Shown piece by piece: positions 27,412 through 35,855 of a stretch of DNA of 64,000 nucleotides. Under the pieces are notes generated by a model. The model did no database searches and had not been told where the DNA came from. It saw only the letters and a list, made by a program, of their open reading frames with translations. The stretch lies in NCBI RefSeq assembly GCF_003206715.1, contig NZ_PZJU01000010.1:87612-151611 (forward strand). Direction: 5' to 3'. A program made the translations under genes and the position numbers. Each line of letters opens with the position of its first letter. Position 1 is the stretch's first letter. Origin of the DNA: Salinicola peritrichatus. GTDB taxonomy: Bacteria; Pseudomonadota; Gammaproteobacteria; Pseudomonadales; Halomonadaceae.

Positions 27412-27867
27412 ATGACCGACTACGATTCTCTGGAACGCCAGCTGACCGCGCTGCTGGACACTCGCGACTGGCTGACCAATGCGGCTCAGACCAGCGCCTT
27501 TCTGATGCAGCAGCTGGCGGATCTCAACTGGGTCGGGTTCTACCTGCAGCGCCAACCCGAAACGCTGATTCTGGGGCCGTTTCAAGGCCAGCCGGCATGC
27601 AATCCGATTCCGTTCTCGCGCGGCGTCTGCGGCGCGGCCGCGCGCTCGCGCCAGACCCAGCGCATCGACGATGTTCACGCCGTGCCGGATCATATCGCCT
27701 GCGATGCCGCTTCACGTTCCGAACTGGTGGTTCCGATCGTCGTCGATGATAACGTATGGGGTGTGCTCGATATCGACAGCCCCGTTCCTTCGCGCTTCAG
27801 CGCCGAGGACCAGGTTGGTATCGAACGCCTGTGTCGCGTTTTCATTGCCGCCAGCGATCTGGGCTGA
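27412..27867 (+). CDS. msrC: Free methionine-R-sulfoxide reductase (GAF domain)
   Basis: Reduces free L-methionine-(R)-sulfoxide, using thioredoxin. It is a 151-residue single GAF domain. The three catalytic cysteines are Cys63 (PACNPI), Cys73 (GVCG) and Cys97 (HIACDA), with the same 10- and 24-residue spacing as Cys84, Cys94 and Cys118 of the E. coli enzyme. The ATG at 27412 lies 24 bases after the metNIQ terminator. Its place beside a methionine importer suggests reduction of imported oxidised methionine. It converges on an HDOD gene. Confidence 0.93.
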   Translation: MTDYDSLERQLTALLDTRDWLTNAAQTSAFLMQQLADLNWVGFYLQRQPETLILGPFQGQPACNPIPFSRGVCGAAARSRQTQRIDDVHAVPDHIACDAASRSELVVPIVVDDNVWGVLDIDSPVPSRFSAEDQVGIERLCRVFIAASDLG

Positions 27868-27876
27868 GCGCCAACA

Positions 27877-28710
27877 TCACTCCAGAAAAATATGCAATTC
27901 GTCGTCCGCTCGGATGACCTGCAGAATCTCTTCGTAAAGCGCCAACAGATCGAGCGCCAGGGGACGCCGAACGTCCCGCGGCATTTCCCCCAGCGCGTGT
28001 TCCTCGCGGTGGCCGCTGGCAATGCCGTGGTAGAGCCCGATGGCCAGATTGACCGCCGCCGCATAGGGCGAGAACGGCACCGCCTCCAGCGGCTTGTCCT
28101 GGTAGGTCAATGCGGTGCAGATGGTGTCGGGGAAGCGCCAGCGGCGACCCAGTTCAGCCCCGACGTCACTGAAGGTGTAGCCGAACTGGTTGGCTTCCAA
28201 CTCGCCGCGCGGAGCCCCCTGCTCGACCAGCGCGTCGATTCGCGGCATCACATCCGGATGGCCGATATGCATCAACGCCGAGCCGACATGATGCAGGATG
28301 CCGCAGGTGAACGCGGTTTCCGGCGCCAGGCCCTCCAGGCGACTGTGACGGACGATGGTTCGACTGATGCTGGCGACCATGAAGGACTCCCGCCAGAAGG
28401 CCTTGCGGTCCAGCCCCGGCACATCCTTGAGCATGCCGACCATGCCCGAGGCGATGACCAGGGTACGCACGCGATCGAATCCCAACAGCAGCAAGGCATC
28501 GTCGATCGTGGCCACATTGCGACCGACACCGTAACGCACCGAGTTGGCCGAGCGCAGCAACTTCAAGCTCAGGCTCGGGTCCTTGCGGATGCTCGCCGAA
28601 ACCCGATGCGTGCTGATTTTTTCGTTATCCAGACTGGCGATCAGTTCAGTTACCACAGCGGGAACGCTAGGCAACAGATGAATCTTCTCGAAGAGGGAAT
28701 CCAGTGGCAT
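27877..28710 (-). CDS. HDOD-domain signalling protein
   Basis: A 277-residue cytoplasmic protein made of a single HDOD domain (about 8-210), a degenerate relative of HD phosphohydrolases. LPSVPAVVTELIASL, IRKDPSLSLKLLRSANS and AFTCGILHHVGSALM are diagnostic. Such proteins often act in signalling pathways with cyclic-di-GMP or two-component systems. No effector domain is fused. The ATG at 28710 follows GGAGTG. The specific role is unknown. Confidence 0.85.
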   Translation of the reverse strand: MPLDSLFEKIHLLPSVPAVVTELIASLDNEKISTHRVSASIRKDPSLSLKLLRSANSVRYGVGRNVATIDDALLLLGFDRVRTLVIASGMVGMLKDVPGLDRKAFWRESFMVASISRTIVRHSRLEGLAPETAFTCGILHHVGSALMHIGHPDVMPRIDALVEQGAPRGELEANQFGYTFSDVGAELGRRWRFPDTICTALTYQDKPLEAVPFSPYAAAVNLAIGLYHGIASGHREEHALGEMPRDVRRPLALDLLALYEEILQVIRADDELHIFLE

Positions 28711-28934
28711 GGCGGGCACTCCTGCGATGCTGTCATGGTAGCGATCCAGTACATAAAAGTCGCGCTATGGCCGCGGTGCCAGAGACGAAAATCCCGCCGA
28801 CGTTGCGGCGGGAAGATCATCGAAACATGCCATGAGTCAGAAGTCAGCAGTTCAGTTCTCCTGCCACGACTTCATTAGCTCTTCATAAGGGACCGTTCTC
28901 CCTTGAGTTTTTTCATTTTGGCATCGAACGGATA
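28711..28934. other. Spacer between the HDOD gene and the tRNA-Val terminator
   Basis: I see no supportable gene here. A hairpin CCCGCCG/CGGCGGG (28793-28812), followed by ATTTTCG on the minus strand, resembles a second terminator. A small AAGGGA/TCCCTT hairpin lies at about 28884-28901. A minus-strand open stretch ending near 28853 lacks a start codon. Confidence 0.4.
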
Positions 28935-28966
28935 TAAAAAAACCTCAAGCCTTGGCTCGAGGTTTG
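28935..28966 (-). terminator. Terminator of the tRNA-Val pair
   Basis: On the minus strand, an 11-base stem with one mismatch (AACCTCGAGCC/GGCTTGAGGTT) and a run of seven or more Ts, immediately after the second tRNA. Confidence 0.9.
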
Positions 28967-28971
28967 GGGTC

Positions 28972-29048
28972 TGGTAGGACCGAGCGGATTTGAACCGCTG
29001 ACCTCCACGATGTCAACGTGGCGCTCTAACCAACTGAGCTACGGTCCT
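28972..29048 (-). tRNA. tRNA-Val (GAC)
   Basis: A 77-base cloverleaf including an encoded CCA end. The anticodon loop TTGACAT gives anticodon GAC. Acceptor, D, anticodon and T stems all pair. It is identical to the second copy 34 bases upstream. Confidence 0.97.
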
Positions 29049-29082
29049 GAATGATCGATGGGTGTCACAGGCTTGGGCAACA

Positions 29083-29159
29083 TGGTAGGACCGAGCGGAT
29101 TTGAACCGCTGACCTCCACGATGTCAACGTGGCGCTCTAACCAACTGAGCTACGGTCCT
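29083..29159 (-). tRNA. tRNA-Val (GAC), second copy
   Basis: A 77-base cloverleaf with encoded CCA, identical in sequence to the tRNA at 28972. The two are cotranscribed from the promoter at 29239-29266. Confidence 0.97.
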
Positions 29160-29238
29160 ATTCTTACCTACGCCCCTTCCCTACTGCTTGTTCCAGCGCT
29201 TCTATTTACCGGCAAGCTCGCCGTGACGACGGATGCGA

Positions 29239-29266
29239 ATTCTACCCATGCCGGCGCGGATTGCAA
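29239..29266 (-). promoter_or_regulatory. Promoter of the tRNA-Val operon
   Basis: On the minus strand, -35 TTGCAA (29266-29261), a 16-base spacer, and -10 TAGAAT (29244-29239), followed by TCGC. It is 80 bases before the first tRNA. Both boxes are near consensus. Confidence 0.7.
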
Positions 29267-29403
29267 CCCTCTGATGGCAAAAAATTCACCGCCAACTCGT
29301 TGTCATGCCAAGACTATTCACCTCTATCGCCACCCCTTGGACGGCTACCGGCGAGTTTGACATCGCCATGGCATGGCGGCATCGGTACGACCCCGCAGCG
29401 CCT

Positions 29404-30132
29404 TCAGACCGGCAACAGGCGTTGCCACAACAAGGCGGCCGCTACCGCGCCCAGAATCGGACCGATGATGGGCACCCAGGCGTATTGCCAGCCGGAATCG
29501 CCCTTGCCGTGAATGGGCAGGACGGCGTGCGCCAACCGAGGACCCAAGTCGCGTGCCGGATTGATCGCATAGCCGGTGGGCCCGCCCAGCGAGAGTCCGA
29601 TCGCCCACACCAACATACCCACGAGGTAAGGCAGCAAGCCATCCCCGATACGCCCGGAGCCGGCAATGGCCCCGATACCGAAGATCAACACCAGCGTGCC
29701 GATCAATTCGCACAGCAGATTGCCGGTGCGGTGCGCCACTGCCGGATCCGTGCAGAAGACGGCGCGCTTCAAGGCGCTGTCCTCGGTACGACGCCAATGC
29801 GGCAGGTAAGCCAACCAGACCCCGATGGCACCGGTGAACGCCCCGGCCATCTGCGCCGCGATCATGAAAGCAACCATGCGTGCGCTGTCATGGATGCCCA
29901 GAATCCATTTGGAAAGCGTCACCGCCGGATTGAGGTCGGCCTGTGGTGAACCGGTCGCCATGGCCACGAACACACCGATCATCACCGCAAACCCCCAGCC
30001 GGTGGCGATCACGATCCACCCCGAGCCATTGCCTTTGGTGTCGGTCAGCAGCACGTTGGCAACCACACCGCCCCCGAACACGATCAGAAACATCGTGCCA
30101 AGGAACTCACCACGCACGATTTCCCAGATCAT
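29404..30132 (-). CDS. glpF: Glycerol uptake facilitator (aquaglyceroporin)
   Basis: An MIP-family channel for glycerol, 242 residues with six transmembrane helices. The first NPA motif is at residues 68-70 (LNPAVTLS). The second reads [10 protein letters not shown], with the Asp after NPAR typical of glycerol facilitators and not of water channels. The ATG at 30132 overlaps the glpK stop by four bases (ATGA). Here glpK precedes glpF, the reverse of the common glpF-glpK order. Confidence 0.95.
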   Translation of the reverse strand: MIWEIVRGEFLGTMFLIVFGGGVVANVLLTDTKGNGSGWIVIATGWGFAVMIGVFVAMATGSPQADLNPAVTLSKWILGIHDSARMVAFMIAAQMAGAFTGAIGVWLAYLPHWRRTEDSALKRAVFCTDPAVAHRTGNLLCELIGTLVLIFGIGAIAGSGRIGDGLLPYLVGMLVWAIGLSLGGPTGYAINPARDLGPRLAHAVLPIHGKGDSGWQYAWVPIIGPILGAVAAALLWQRLLPV

Positions 30133-31634
30133 GCGCAGCCCTCCGTATCCTCTCTCTGCATGACGCGTGCGATCGCATCCAGCCAGCCGTCGTAGAGGCG
30201 TTTGCGCTCCTCCTCCGGCATGCGCGGCTCGAAGGTGCGCTCGCAATTCCATAAGCCGCTGATTTCGTCGAGATCGGCATACCAGCCGATGTGCAATCCG
30301 GCCAGATAAGCCGCGCCAAGCGCCGTGGTCTCGAGAATCGTCGGGCGGTCGACCGGCACGCCCAGCATGTCGGCGAGGAATTGCATCACCCAATTGTTGC
30401 TCACCATGCCGCCATCGACCCGCAGGCGGTCGATACTGGCTTCGATATCGGCATCCATGCATCCCTGGAGATCGCGTGTCTGATAACAGACAGCCTGCAG
30501 CCCCGCAGCCACGATCTCGGCAATGCCCGTATCGCGGGTCAGCCCGAAAATCGCCCCGCGAGCCTGCGGATCCCAATGCGGCGCGCCGAGACCGGTGAAG
30601 GCCGGCACCAGATAGACGCCATGCCCCATTTTCGTGGTGCGCGCGAGCGCCTCGGTCTCGGATGCCGTACCGAACAGCTTGAGCCCGTCACGCATCCACT
30701 GCACCGTGGCCCCGGCGACGAAGATACTGCCCTCCATGGCATAGGTCGGCTTGCCGTCGAGCCGATAGGCCACCGTCGTCAACAGACGGTTGTGCGATAC
30801 CTCGGGCGTATCGCCGGTGTTCATGATCATGAAGCAGCCGGTGCCGTAGGTACTCTTGCACATTCCCGGCGAAAAACAGGTCTGCCCGATCAGCGCCGCC
30901 TGTTGATCGCCGGCAATACCGGCAATCGGGATCGGGCCACCCAGCAACTGCGGATCGGTGATACCGAATTCGGTACTCGAATCGAGCACCTCCGGCATCA
31001 GCGCACGTGGAATTTCGAACAGCTCGAGCAATTCGTCATCCCACTGCTGGGTATGAATGTTGAAAAGGCAGGTACGACAGGCATTGGTGGCATCGGTGAC
31101 ATGGACCTTGCCGCCCGTCAGTCGCCACAGCAGAAAGCTGTCGATGGTACCGAACGCCAGCTCGCCGCGCTCGGCCCGCTCCCGAGCGCCCTCGACGTTC
31201 TCGAGCAACCAGCGCAGCTTGGTCGCCGAAAAGTAGGGATCGATCAGCAGGCCGGTACGTTCCTGAATGAAATTTTCATGCCCCTGTCGGATCAACCGTC
31301 GGCAGTAATCGCTGGTGCGGCGGTCCTGCCAGACAATGGCGTTGTACAAGGTTTCCCCGGTCTTGCGATCCCAGAGCACCGTCGTTTCGCGTTGATTGGT
31401 GATGCCGATCCCGGCGATCTCGTCGGAAGACACTCCCAGGTTCCGCATCACCTGACGACAAGTCCGCAAAACGGACTGCCAAATGTCTTCGCTGTGATGT
31501 TCGACCCAACCGTCATGCGGGAAATGCTGGGCGAATTCCTCCTGGGCGACGCCGGCGATCTGCCCTTGGCGATCGAACAGTATGGCCCGCGAGCTGGTCG
31601 TGCCCTGATCGATCGACAGAATATATGAGGCCAT
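30129..31634 (-). CDS. glpK: Glycerol kinase
   Basis: Phosphorylates glycerol to sn-glycerol 3-phosphate, trapping it in the cell. It has 501 residues of the FGGY family. It starts [21 protein letters not shown]; the family signatures (GYATGCF-type [14 protein letters not shown] and the DGGMVSNNW segment) are present. First gene of the glpK-glpF operon, divergent from glpR; the AT-rich upstream region holds a GlpR half-site, TATTTTCG, at 31731-31738. Confidence 0.97.
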   Translation of the reverse strand: MASYILSIDQGTTSSRAILFDRQGQIAGVAQEEFAQHFPHDGWVEHHSEDIWQSVLRTCRQVMRNLGVSSDEIAGIGITNQRETTVLWDRKTGETLYNAIVWQDRRTSDYCRRLIRQGHENFIQERTGLLIDPYFSATKLRWLLENVEGARERAERGELAFGTIDSFLLWRLTGGKVHVTDATNACRTCLFNIHTQQWDDELLELFEIPRALMPEVLDSSTEFGITDPQLLGGPIPIAGIAGDQQAALIGQTCFSPGMCKSTYGTGCFMIMNTGDTPEVSHNRLLTTVAYRLDGKPTYAMEGSIFVAGATVQWMRDGLKLFGTASETEALARTTKMGHGVYLVPAFTGLGAPHWDPQARGAIFGLTRDTGIAEIVAAGLQAVCYQTRDLQGCMDADIEASIDRLRVDGGMVSNNWVMQFLADMLGVPVDRPTILETTALGAAYLAGLHIGWYADLDEISGLWNCERTFEPRMPEEERKRLYDGWLDAIARVMQREDTEGCA

Positions 31635-31928
31635 CGTTCCACTCCATGTCAGACAAGCCTGCCTTGACGGTTAATTCAGGCTCGAAACAGCGACCGTCAA
31701 GGTTCGTTTCAGTACCATAAACCCTATTTTTATTTTCGTTTGACAACAATATAAATTCGCTTTTCAACACTTAGACCATCGTCTATACCCTTGATCGCCA
31801 TCGGGAGCGTCGAAGGTCACGGCGGCATCCCGCATTTCTGCCCTGGTCTGGTAAACTCGGGTCACGCGACATCTCGGCTCGCCGGGTCAGCAAGCTATCG
31901 CCAACCATCGCCCAAGTGCGGATCGAAC
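31635..31928. other. glpK/glpR divergent regulatory region
   Basis: 294 bases without a gene. The glpK side (about 31690-31780) is strongly AT-rich. It contains TATTTTCG (31731-31738), identical to the left half of the operator before glpD, but the matching right half is degenerate. Likely GlpR-controlled promoter DNA. Confidence 0.5.
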
Positions 31929-32744
31929 ATGACACAACAGGAACGCCACGAAGCCATTCTCGACTTGGTCAGACGCCAGGGCTATGCCTCGATCGAACAG
32001 CTGGCGAAAACCTTCGATGTCACTCCACAGACCGTGCGCCGCGATCTCAACCAGCTGGCCAACGATGGCGCGATCAGACGCGTCCATGGTGGCGCCGGTC
32101 TCGAATCCAGCACCGTCAATACCGCCTACCACACGCGCAAGACCCTGAATCTGGATGCCAAGCGACGCATCGCCGAACTGCTTGCCGCACAGATTCCCGA
32201 CTCGTCATCGCTGTTCATCAACATCGGCACCAGCAATGAGTTCATTGCCGAAGCGCTGTGTCAGCATAGCGGGCTGGAGGTGATTACCAACAACCTCAAC
32301 GTCGCTGCCATCCTGCAGCACAAGACCGATTTCAACGTTATCGTGGCTGGCGGCCAGGTGCGATCCCGCGACGGCGGCATCATTGGCGAAGCCACCATCG
32401 ATTTCATCAACCAGTTCAAGGTCGACTACGGCATCATCGGTATCAGCAGCATCGACCGAGACGGCTCGTTGCTGGAATTCGATTACCAGGAAGTCCGGGT
32501 GGCTCAGGCAATCATTCGCAATTCCCGCCAGGTGTTTCTGGCCGCCGACCACTCCAAATTCCATCGCAATGCGGTCGTGCGCCAAGGCAATCTGGCACAG
32601 ATCGACGCTTTCTTCACCGATCGCCAGCCACCCGATGCCCTGCTGCGACTCATGCGCGAGCACGGGGTGGCCCTGCATGTCGCCAGCCCGCAGGAAACCG
32701 GCGAAGAGGTCGACAACGACCGACTGGCACTCGCCGACTCCTGA
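31929..32744 (+). CDS. glpR: Glycerol-3-phosphate regulon repressor
   Basis: A DeoR-family repressor, 271 residues. The N-terminal helix-turn-helix (residues 5-55, RHEAILDLVRRQGYASIEQLAKTFDVTPQTVRRDLNQL) is followed by a sugar-phosphate sensor domain (IGTSNEFIAEAL, GGIIGE). It should be released from DNA by glycerol 3-phosphate. The ATG at 31929 (MTQQERH) is the family start. It lies between the glpKF operon and glpD, on the glpD strand. Confidence 0.95.
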   Translation: MTQQERHEAILDLVRRQGYASIEQLAKTFDVTPQTVRRDLNQLANDGAIRRVHGGAGLESSTVNTAYHTRKTLNLDAKRRIAELLAAQIPDSSSLFINIGTSNEFIAEALCQHSGLEVITNNLNVAAILQHKTDFNVIVAGGQVRSRDGGIIGEATIDFINQFKVDYGIIGISSIDRDGSLLEFDYQEVRVAQAIIRNSRQVFLAADHSKFHRNAVVRQGNLAQIDAFFTDRQPPDALLRLMREHGVALHVASPQETGEEVDNDRLALADS

Positions 32745-32922
32745 CTTCCCTTCCCCTTGTGGCTGCCCCCCTCGTGATTGGTTCATCCCGGTCGGTGTTT
32801 CGGCGCGACCGCGGCTCCGCGACGTGCGCTCTCCTTTAGTCAAGGGTTCATCAACGCCTGCCAAATACGGTTCTTGTCTACGGGCGAGGCATTTCGTCCT
32901 TGATGTTCGAAATCGATTGCAT

Positions 32923-32942
32923 TATTTTCGTTTTCGAAAACC
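32923..32942. promoter_or_regulatory. GlpR-type operator upstream of glpD
   Basis: TATTTTCG-TTTT-CGAAAACC has the same architecture as the E. coli GlpR operator (TATGTTCG-N4-CGAACATA). The TTTTCG/CGAAAA halves are perfectly symmetric. It lies 41 bases before the glpD start. Confidence 0.7.
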
Positions 32943-32983
32943 GGATCGGCAACGATAGGTTCGAGTGACGCGCGGAGGACGAC

Positions 32984-34510
32984 ATGAGCTCAACATTGCA
33001 GCATAACGTTTACGATCTCGTCGTCGTCGGCGGCGGTATCAACGGCACCGGCATCGCCAATGACGCCGCGGGTCGCGGCCTGTCGGTATTACTTTGCGAG
33101 CAGGCGGACCTGGCCAGCGCCACTTCATCGGCCAGCAGCAAGTTGATTCATGGTGGGCTGCGCTATCTCGAGCATCGGGAATTTCGTCTGGTCCGGGAGG
33201 CATTGCGCGAGCGCGAGGTCATGCTGCGCAAGGCGCCCCATATCGTCTGGCCATTGCGCTTCATTCTCCCGCATCAGCCGCATCTCCGCCCCGGCTGGAT
33301 GATTCGGGCGGGACTGTTTCTCTACGATCACCTGAGCCATCGCGACAGCCTGCCGCATGCCAAACGCCTGGCCTTCGGCAGCGACAGTCCCTTGGTACCC
33401 ACGATCAAGCGCGGTTACGAATATTCCGACTGCTGGGTCGACGATGCCCGCCTGGTCGTGCTCAATGCGCTGCAGGCACAAGAGAAAGGCGCCGATGTGC
33501 AAGTGCGTACGCGTTGCACGCAAGCGCGTGAAGAGAACGGACAATGGGTCATCACGCTGGAAAATCAGCTTACCGGGGAACGCAGCGAACATCGCGCCAG
33601 GGTCCTGGTGAATGCCAGCGGACCTTGGGTGGAATCCTTCGTCAAGGGCAACGCCAAGCGCGAATCCCGTTATGGCATCCGCATGATCCAGGGCAGCCAC
33701 CTGATCGTGCCACGGCTCAACCAGGACGAGCGCGCCTACATCCTGCAGAACCGGGATGGCCGCATCGTCTTCGTACTGCCCTATCAGCAGCACTACAGCC
33801 TGATCGGCACTACCGACCGGCGCTACCGGGGCGATCCTTCCGCCGTCAGCATCACCGACGAGGAGATCGACTATCTGATCGACGTGATCAACTCGCACTT
33901 CGTCAGGCAGCTCGGCCGCGACGACATCGTCGCCACGTACTCCGGGGTACGCCCCCTGTGCGATGACGAGTCGGAAAACCCTTCGGCGATGACCCGCGAC
34001 TATACGCTCGATCTCGATCGCCACGGCGCGCCAATGCTCTCCATCTTCGGCGGCAAGATCACCACCTATCGCAAGCTCGCCGAAGCGGCACTACATAAGC
34101 TCGGATCGGTATTGCCGCACATGGGCCGGGCCTGGACGGCCGACGCCCCCCTGCCCGGAGGCGATATCGGCAGCCGCAGCGACTTCTCCGAGCGCCTGAT
34201 GCGCGAATATCCTTTCCTCGGCCAGCAACGCGCGGATCGCTTCGCCGCCAGCTACGGCACGCTGTGCCTTCGGTTCCTGGAAGGCAAGCAGAACCAGGAG
34301 TCGATGGGCCAGCATTTCGGCGCCGGACTCACCCGCGCGGAGGTCGATTACCTGATCGAAAACGAATGGGCGCGCTCGACCGACGACATCCTCTGGCGAC
34401 GCAGCAAGCTGGGGCTGGCGTTCTCACCCGAACAGCGCGAGGCGCTGCAGCGCCATCTCGAATCCCACCCGTTGCTGGCGACCGTCCACGGGCATACCGC
34501 GCTCGCCTAA
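32984..34510 (+). CDS. glpD: Aerobic glycerol-3-phosphate dehydrogenase
   Basis: A membrane-associated FAD enzyme that oxidises glycerol 3-phosphate to dihydroxyacetone phosphate and feeds electrons to ubiquinone. It has 508 residues. The N-terminal dinucleotide motif VVVGGGINGTGIANDAAGRG is followed by SSASSKLIHGGLRYLE, a family signature, and IFGGKITTYRKLAE near residue 350. GGAGG precedes the ATG. A GlpR-type operator lies just upstream. Completes glycerol use with glpF and glpK. Confidence 0.97.
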   Translation: MSSTLQHNVYDLVVVGGGINGTGIANDAAGRGLSVLLCEQADLASATSSASSKLIHGGLRYLEHREFRLVREALREREVMLRKAPHIVWPLRFILPHQPHLRPGWMIRAGLFLYDHLSHRDSLPHAKRLAFGSDSPLVPTIKRGYEYSDCWVDDARLVVLNALQAQEKGADVQVRTRCTQAREENGQWVITLENQLTGERSEHRARVLVNASGPWVESFVKGNAKRESRYGIRMIQGSHLIVPRLNQDERAYILQNRDGRIVFVLPYQQHYSLIGTTDRRYRGDPSAVSITDEEIDYLIDVINSHFVRQLGRDDIVATYSGVRPLCDDESENPSAMTRDYTLDLDRHGAPMLSIFGGKITTYRKLAEAALHKLGSVLPHMGRAWTADAPLPGGDIGSRSDFSERLMREYPFLGQQRADRFAASYGTLCLRFLEGKQNQESMGQHFGAGLTRAEVDYLIENEWARSTDDILWRRSKLGLAFSPEQREALQRHLESHPLLATVHGHTALA

Positions 34511-34610
34511 TATCGTGCTCGCCTGAAGGTAGCCGAAAGCAGCCCACGACCGGCTTTTCTCCGCCGCGCCGGAATGGCACGCTGTACGTTTCGCCACGAG
34601 GAGTAACCCG

Positions 34611-35687
34611 TTGCTCCAGATTCTGCTGACCCTGCTCGGCTGCCTCGTCCTGCTGATCACGCTGGTTCCCTATCTGCGCATCCGCCACTGGAGCGTTCGC
34701 GGTTTCGATTTCCCGCTGCTGCAGATCGCCAGCATGGCCACCGCCCTGGCCTTGGTTCAACTCGCCGCCGGACCAAGCCATTGGTGGCATTGGGGTGGCA
34801 TTGTCGCGAGCCTGCTGGCCGCCGTTATCCAATGGTCGCGCATCTATCCGTGGACGGTGCTGGCCAGACGCATCGTGGTCAGGAGCGGCCCCCACGCACC
34901 GGACCGTGAACTCAAGCTGCTGATATCGAACGTGCTGATGCCCAACCGGCAGGCCGAGAAACTGATTGCCCTCGTTCGTTCTCACCAACCCGACCTGCTG
35001 CTGACCCTGGAATCCGACCAGTGGTGGGGCGAACAATTGGACGCCGCTATCGGCGCAGAGATGCCGGACGCGGTGCGCGTCCCCCTCGACAATCTCTATG
35101 GCATGCATCTTTACTCGCGCCTGCCGCTGGAAGACGTCCAGGTCAAATGGCTGATCCAGGACGACATCCCCTCGATACATGCATGGGTTCGGCTGAAAAG
35201 CGGTGGCAGGATCCGGCTGCATGCGCTGCATCCACGCCCTCCGGCTCCATCGGAAAGTGACGAATCGCTGTGGCGGGACGCCGAACTCCTGCTGGTCGGC
35301 AAGGAGATCGCCAAAAGCGCTCACCCCACCGTGGTCGCCGGAGATCTGAACGATGTCGCCTGGTCGCGCACCACCAAGCTCTTCTGCAAGATCAGCGGCA
35401 TGCTCGATCCACGCCGCGGGCGAGGTCTGTACAGCACCTTCCACGCCCGCTATCCATTGTTGCGCTGGCCATTGGATCACGTTTTCGTCACCGAGCACTT
35501 CACTCTGGTGGCCATGCAACGCTTGCCGGAGGTCGGCTCCGACCACTTCCCGATTCTGATCTCGCTTTGCCACAATCCGTCGCGGGCCGACGAGAACGAG
35601 CCCGAACAAGCCGATGCCGAGGAGCGTCGGGACGCCGAGGAGACGGTCGAAGAAGCGCAGGAGCGCCACGGAGAGGAGCCAGTCTAA
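34611..35687 (+). CDS. Membrane-anchored endonuclease/exonuclease/phosphatase-family protein
   Basis: A 358-residue protein with three N-terminal transmembrane helices (about 2-22, 34-53, 60-76) and then an EEP-fold domain (about 95-325). The metal and catalytic residues can be seen: LISNVLM, TLESD, LHALHPRPP, VVAGDLNDV, LDHVFV and GSDHFPI. The C-terminal 35 residues are very acidic. It begins with TTG at 34611, supported by a GAGGAG seven bases upstream. The substrate is unknown (nucleic acid, phosphoinositide-like or sphingomyelin-like in the superfamily). Stands alone between glpD and fumC. Confidence 0.8.
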   Translation: MLQILLTLLGCLVLLITLVPYLRIRHWSVRGFDFPLLQIASMATALALVQLAAGPSHWWHWGGIVASLLAAVIQWSRIYPWTVLARRIVVRSGPHAPDRELKLLISNVLMPNRQAEKLIALVRSHQPDLLLTLESDQWWGEQLDAAIGAEMPDAVRVPLDNLYGMHLYSRLPLEDVQVKWLIQDDIPSIHAWVRLKSGGRIRLHALHPRPPAPSESDESLWRDAELLLVGKEIAKSAHPTVVAGDLNDVAWSRTTKLFCKISGMLDPRRGRGLYSTFHARYPLLRWPLDHVFVTEHFTLVAMQRLPEVGSDHFPILISLCHNPSRADENEPEQADAEERRDAEETVEEAQERHGEEPV

Positions 35688-35855
35688 GGGCCTGTTCACA
35701 CTAGCGCCGCGAGCCGCGTTGCTGCGTCAATGCGTTCAGGCAAGGCGCCGGACGCCGATAAGGGCGGTTTCCTTATCCAGTCGCGCAACGAAGCCTGGGC
35801 GTATTTGACGCCACCCGGACGGTGGCGTCGATTCTGTGTTTCTCCCTATTCAGGC
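35688..35855. repeat. Structured intergenic DNA after the EEP gene, possible second repeat family
   Basis: 168 bases between convergent genes. It contains two perfect hairpins, GATAAGG/CCTTATC (35757-35777) and GACGCCACC/GGTGGCGTC (35807-35829); the second may terminate fumC or the EEP gene but lacks a good T-run. The GC-rich part (GCGTTCAGGCAAGGCGCC) looks like a dispersed repeat, but only one copy is in this window. Confidence 0.4.

Noticed and set aside
28851..28938. Protein-like minus-strand stretch ending YEELMKSWQEN, and a 13-codon ORF beside it
   Set aside because: No start codon in the first frame and no ribosome-binding site for the second; too short to support a gene or a remnant.
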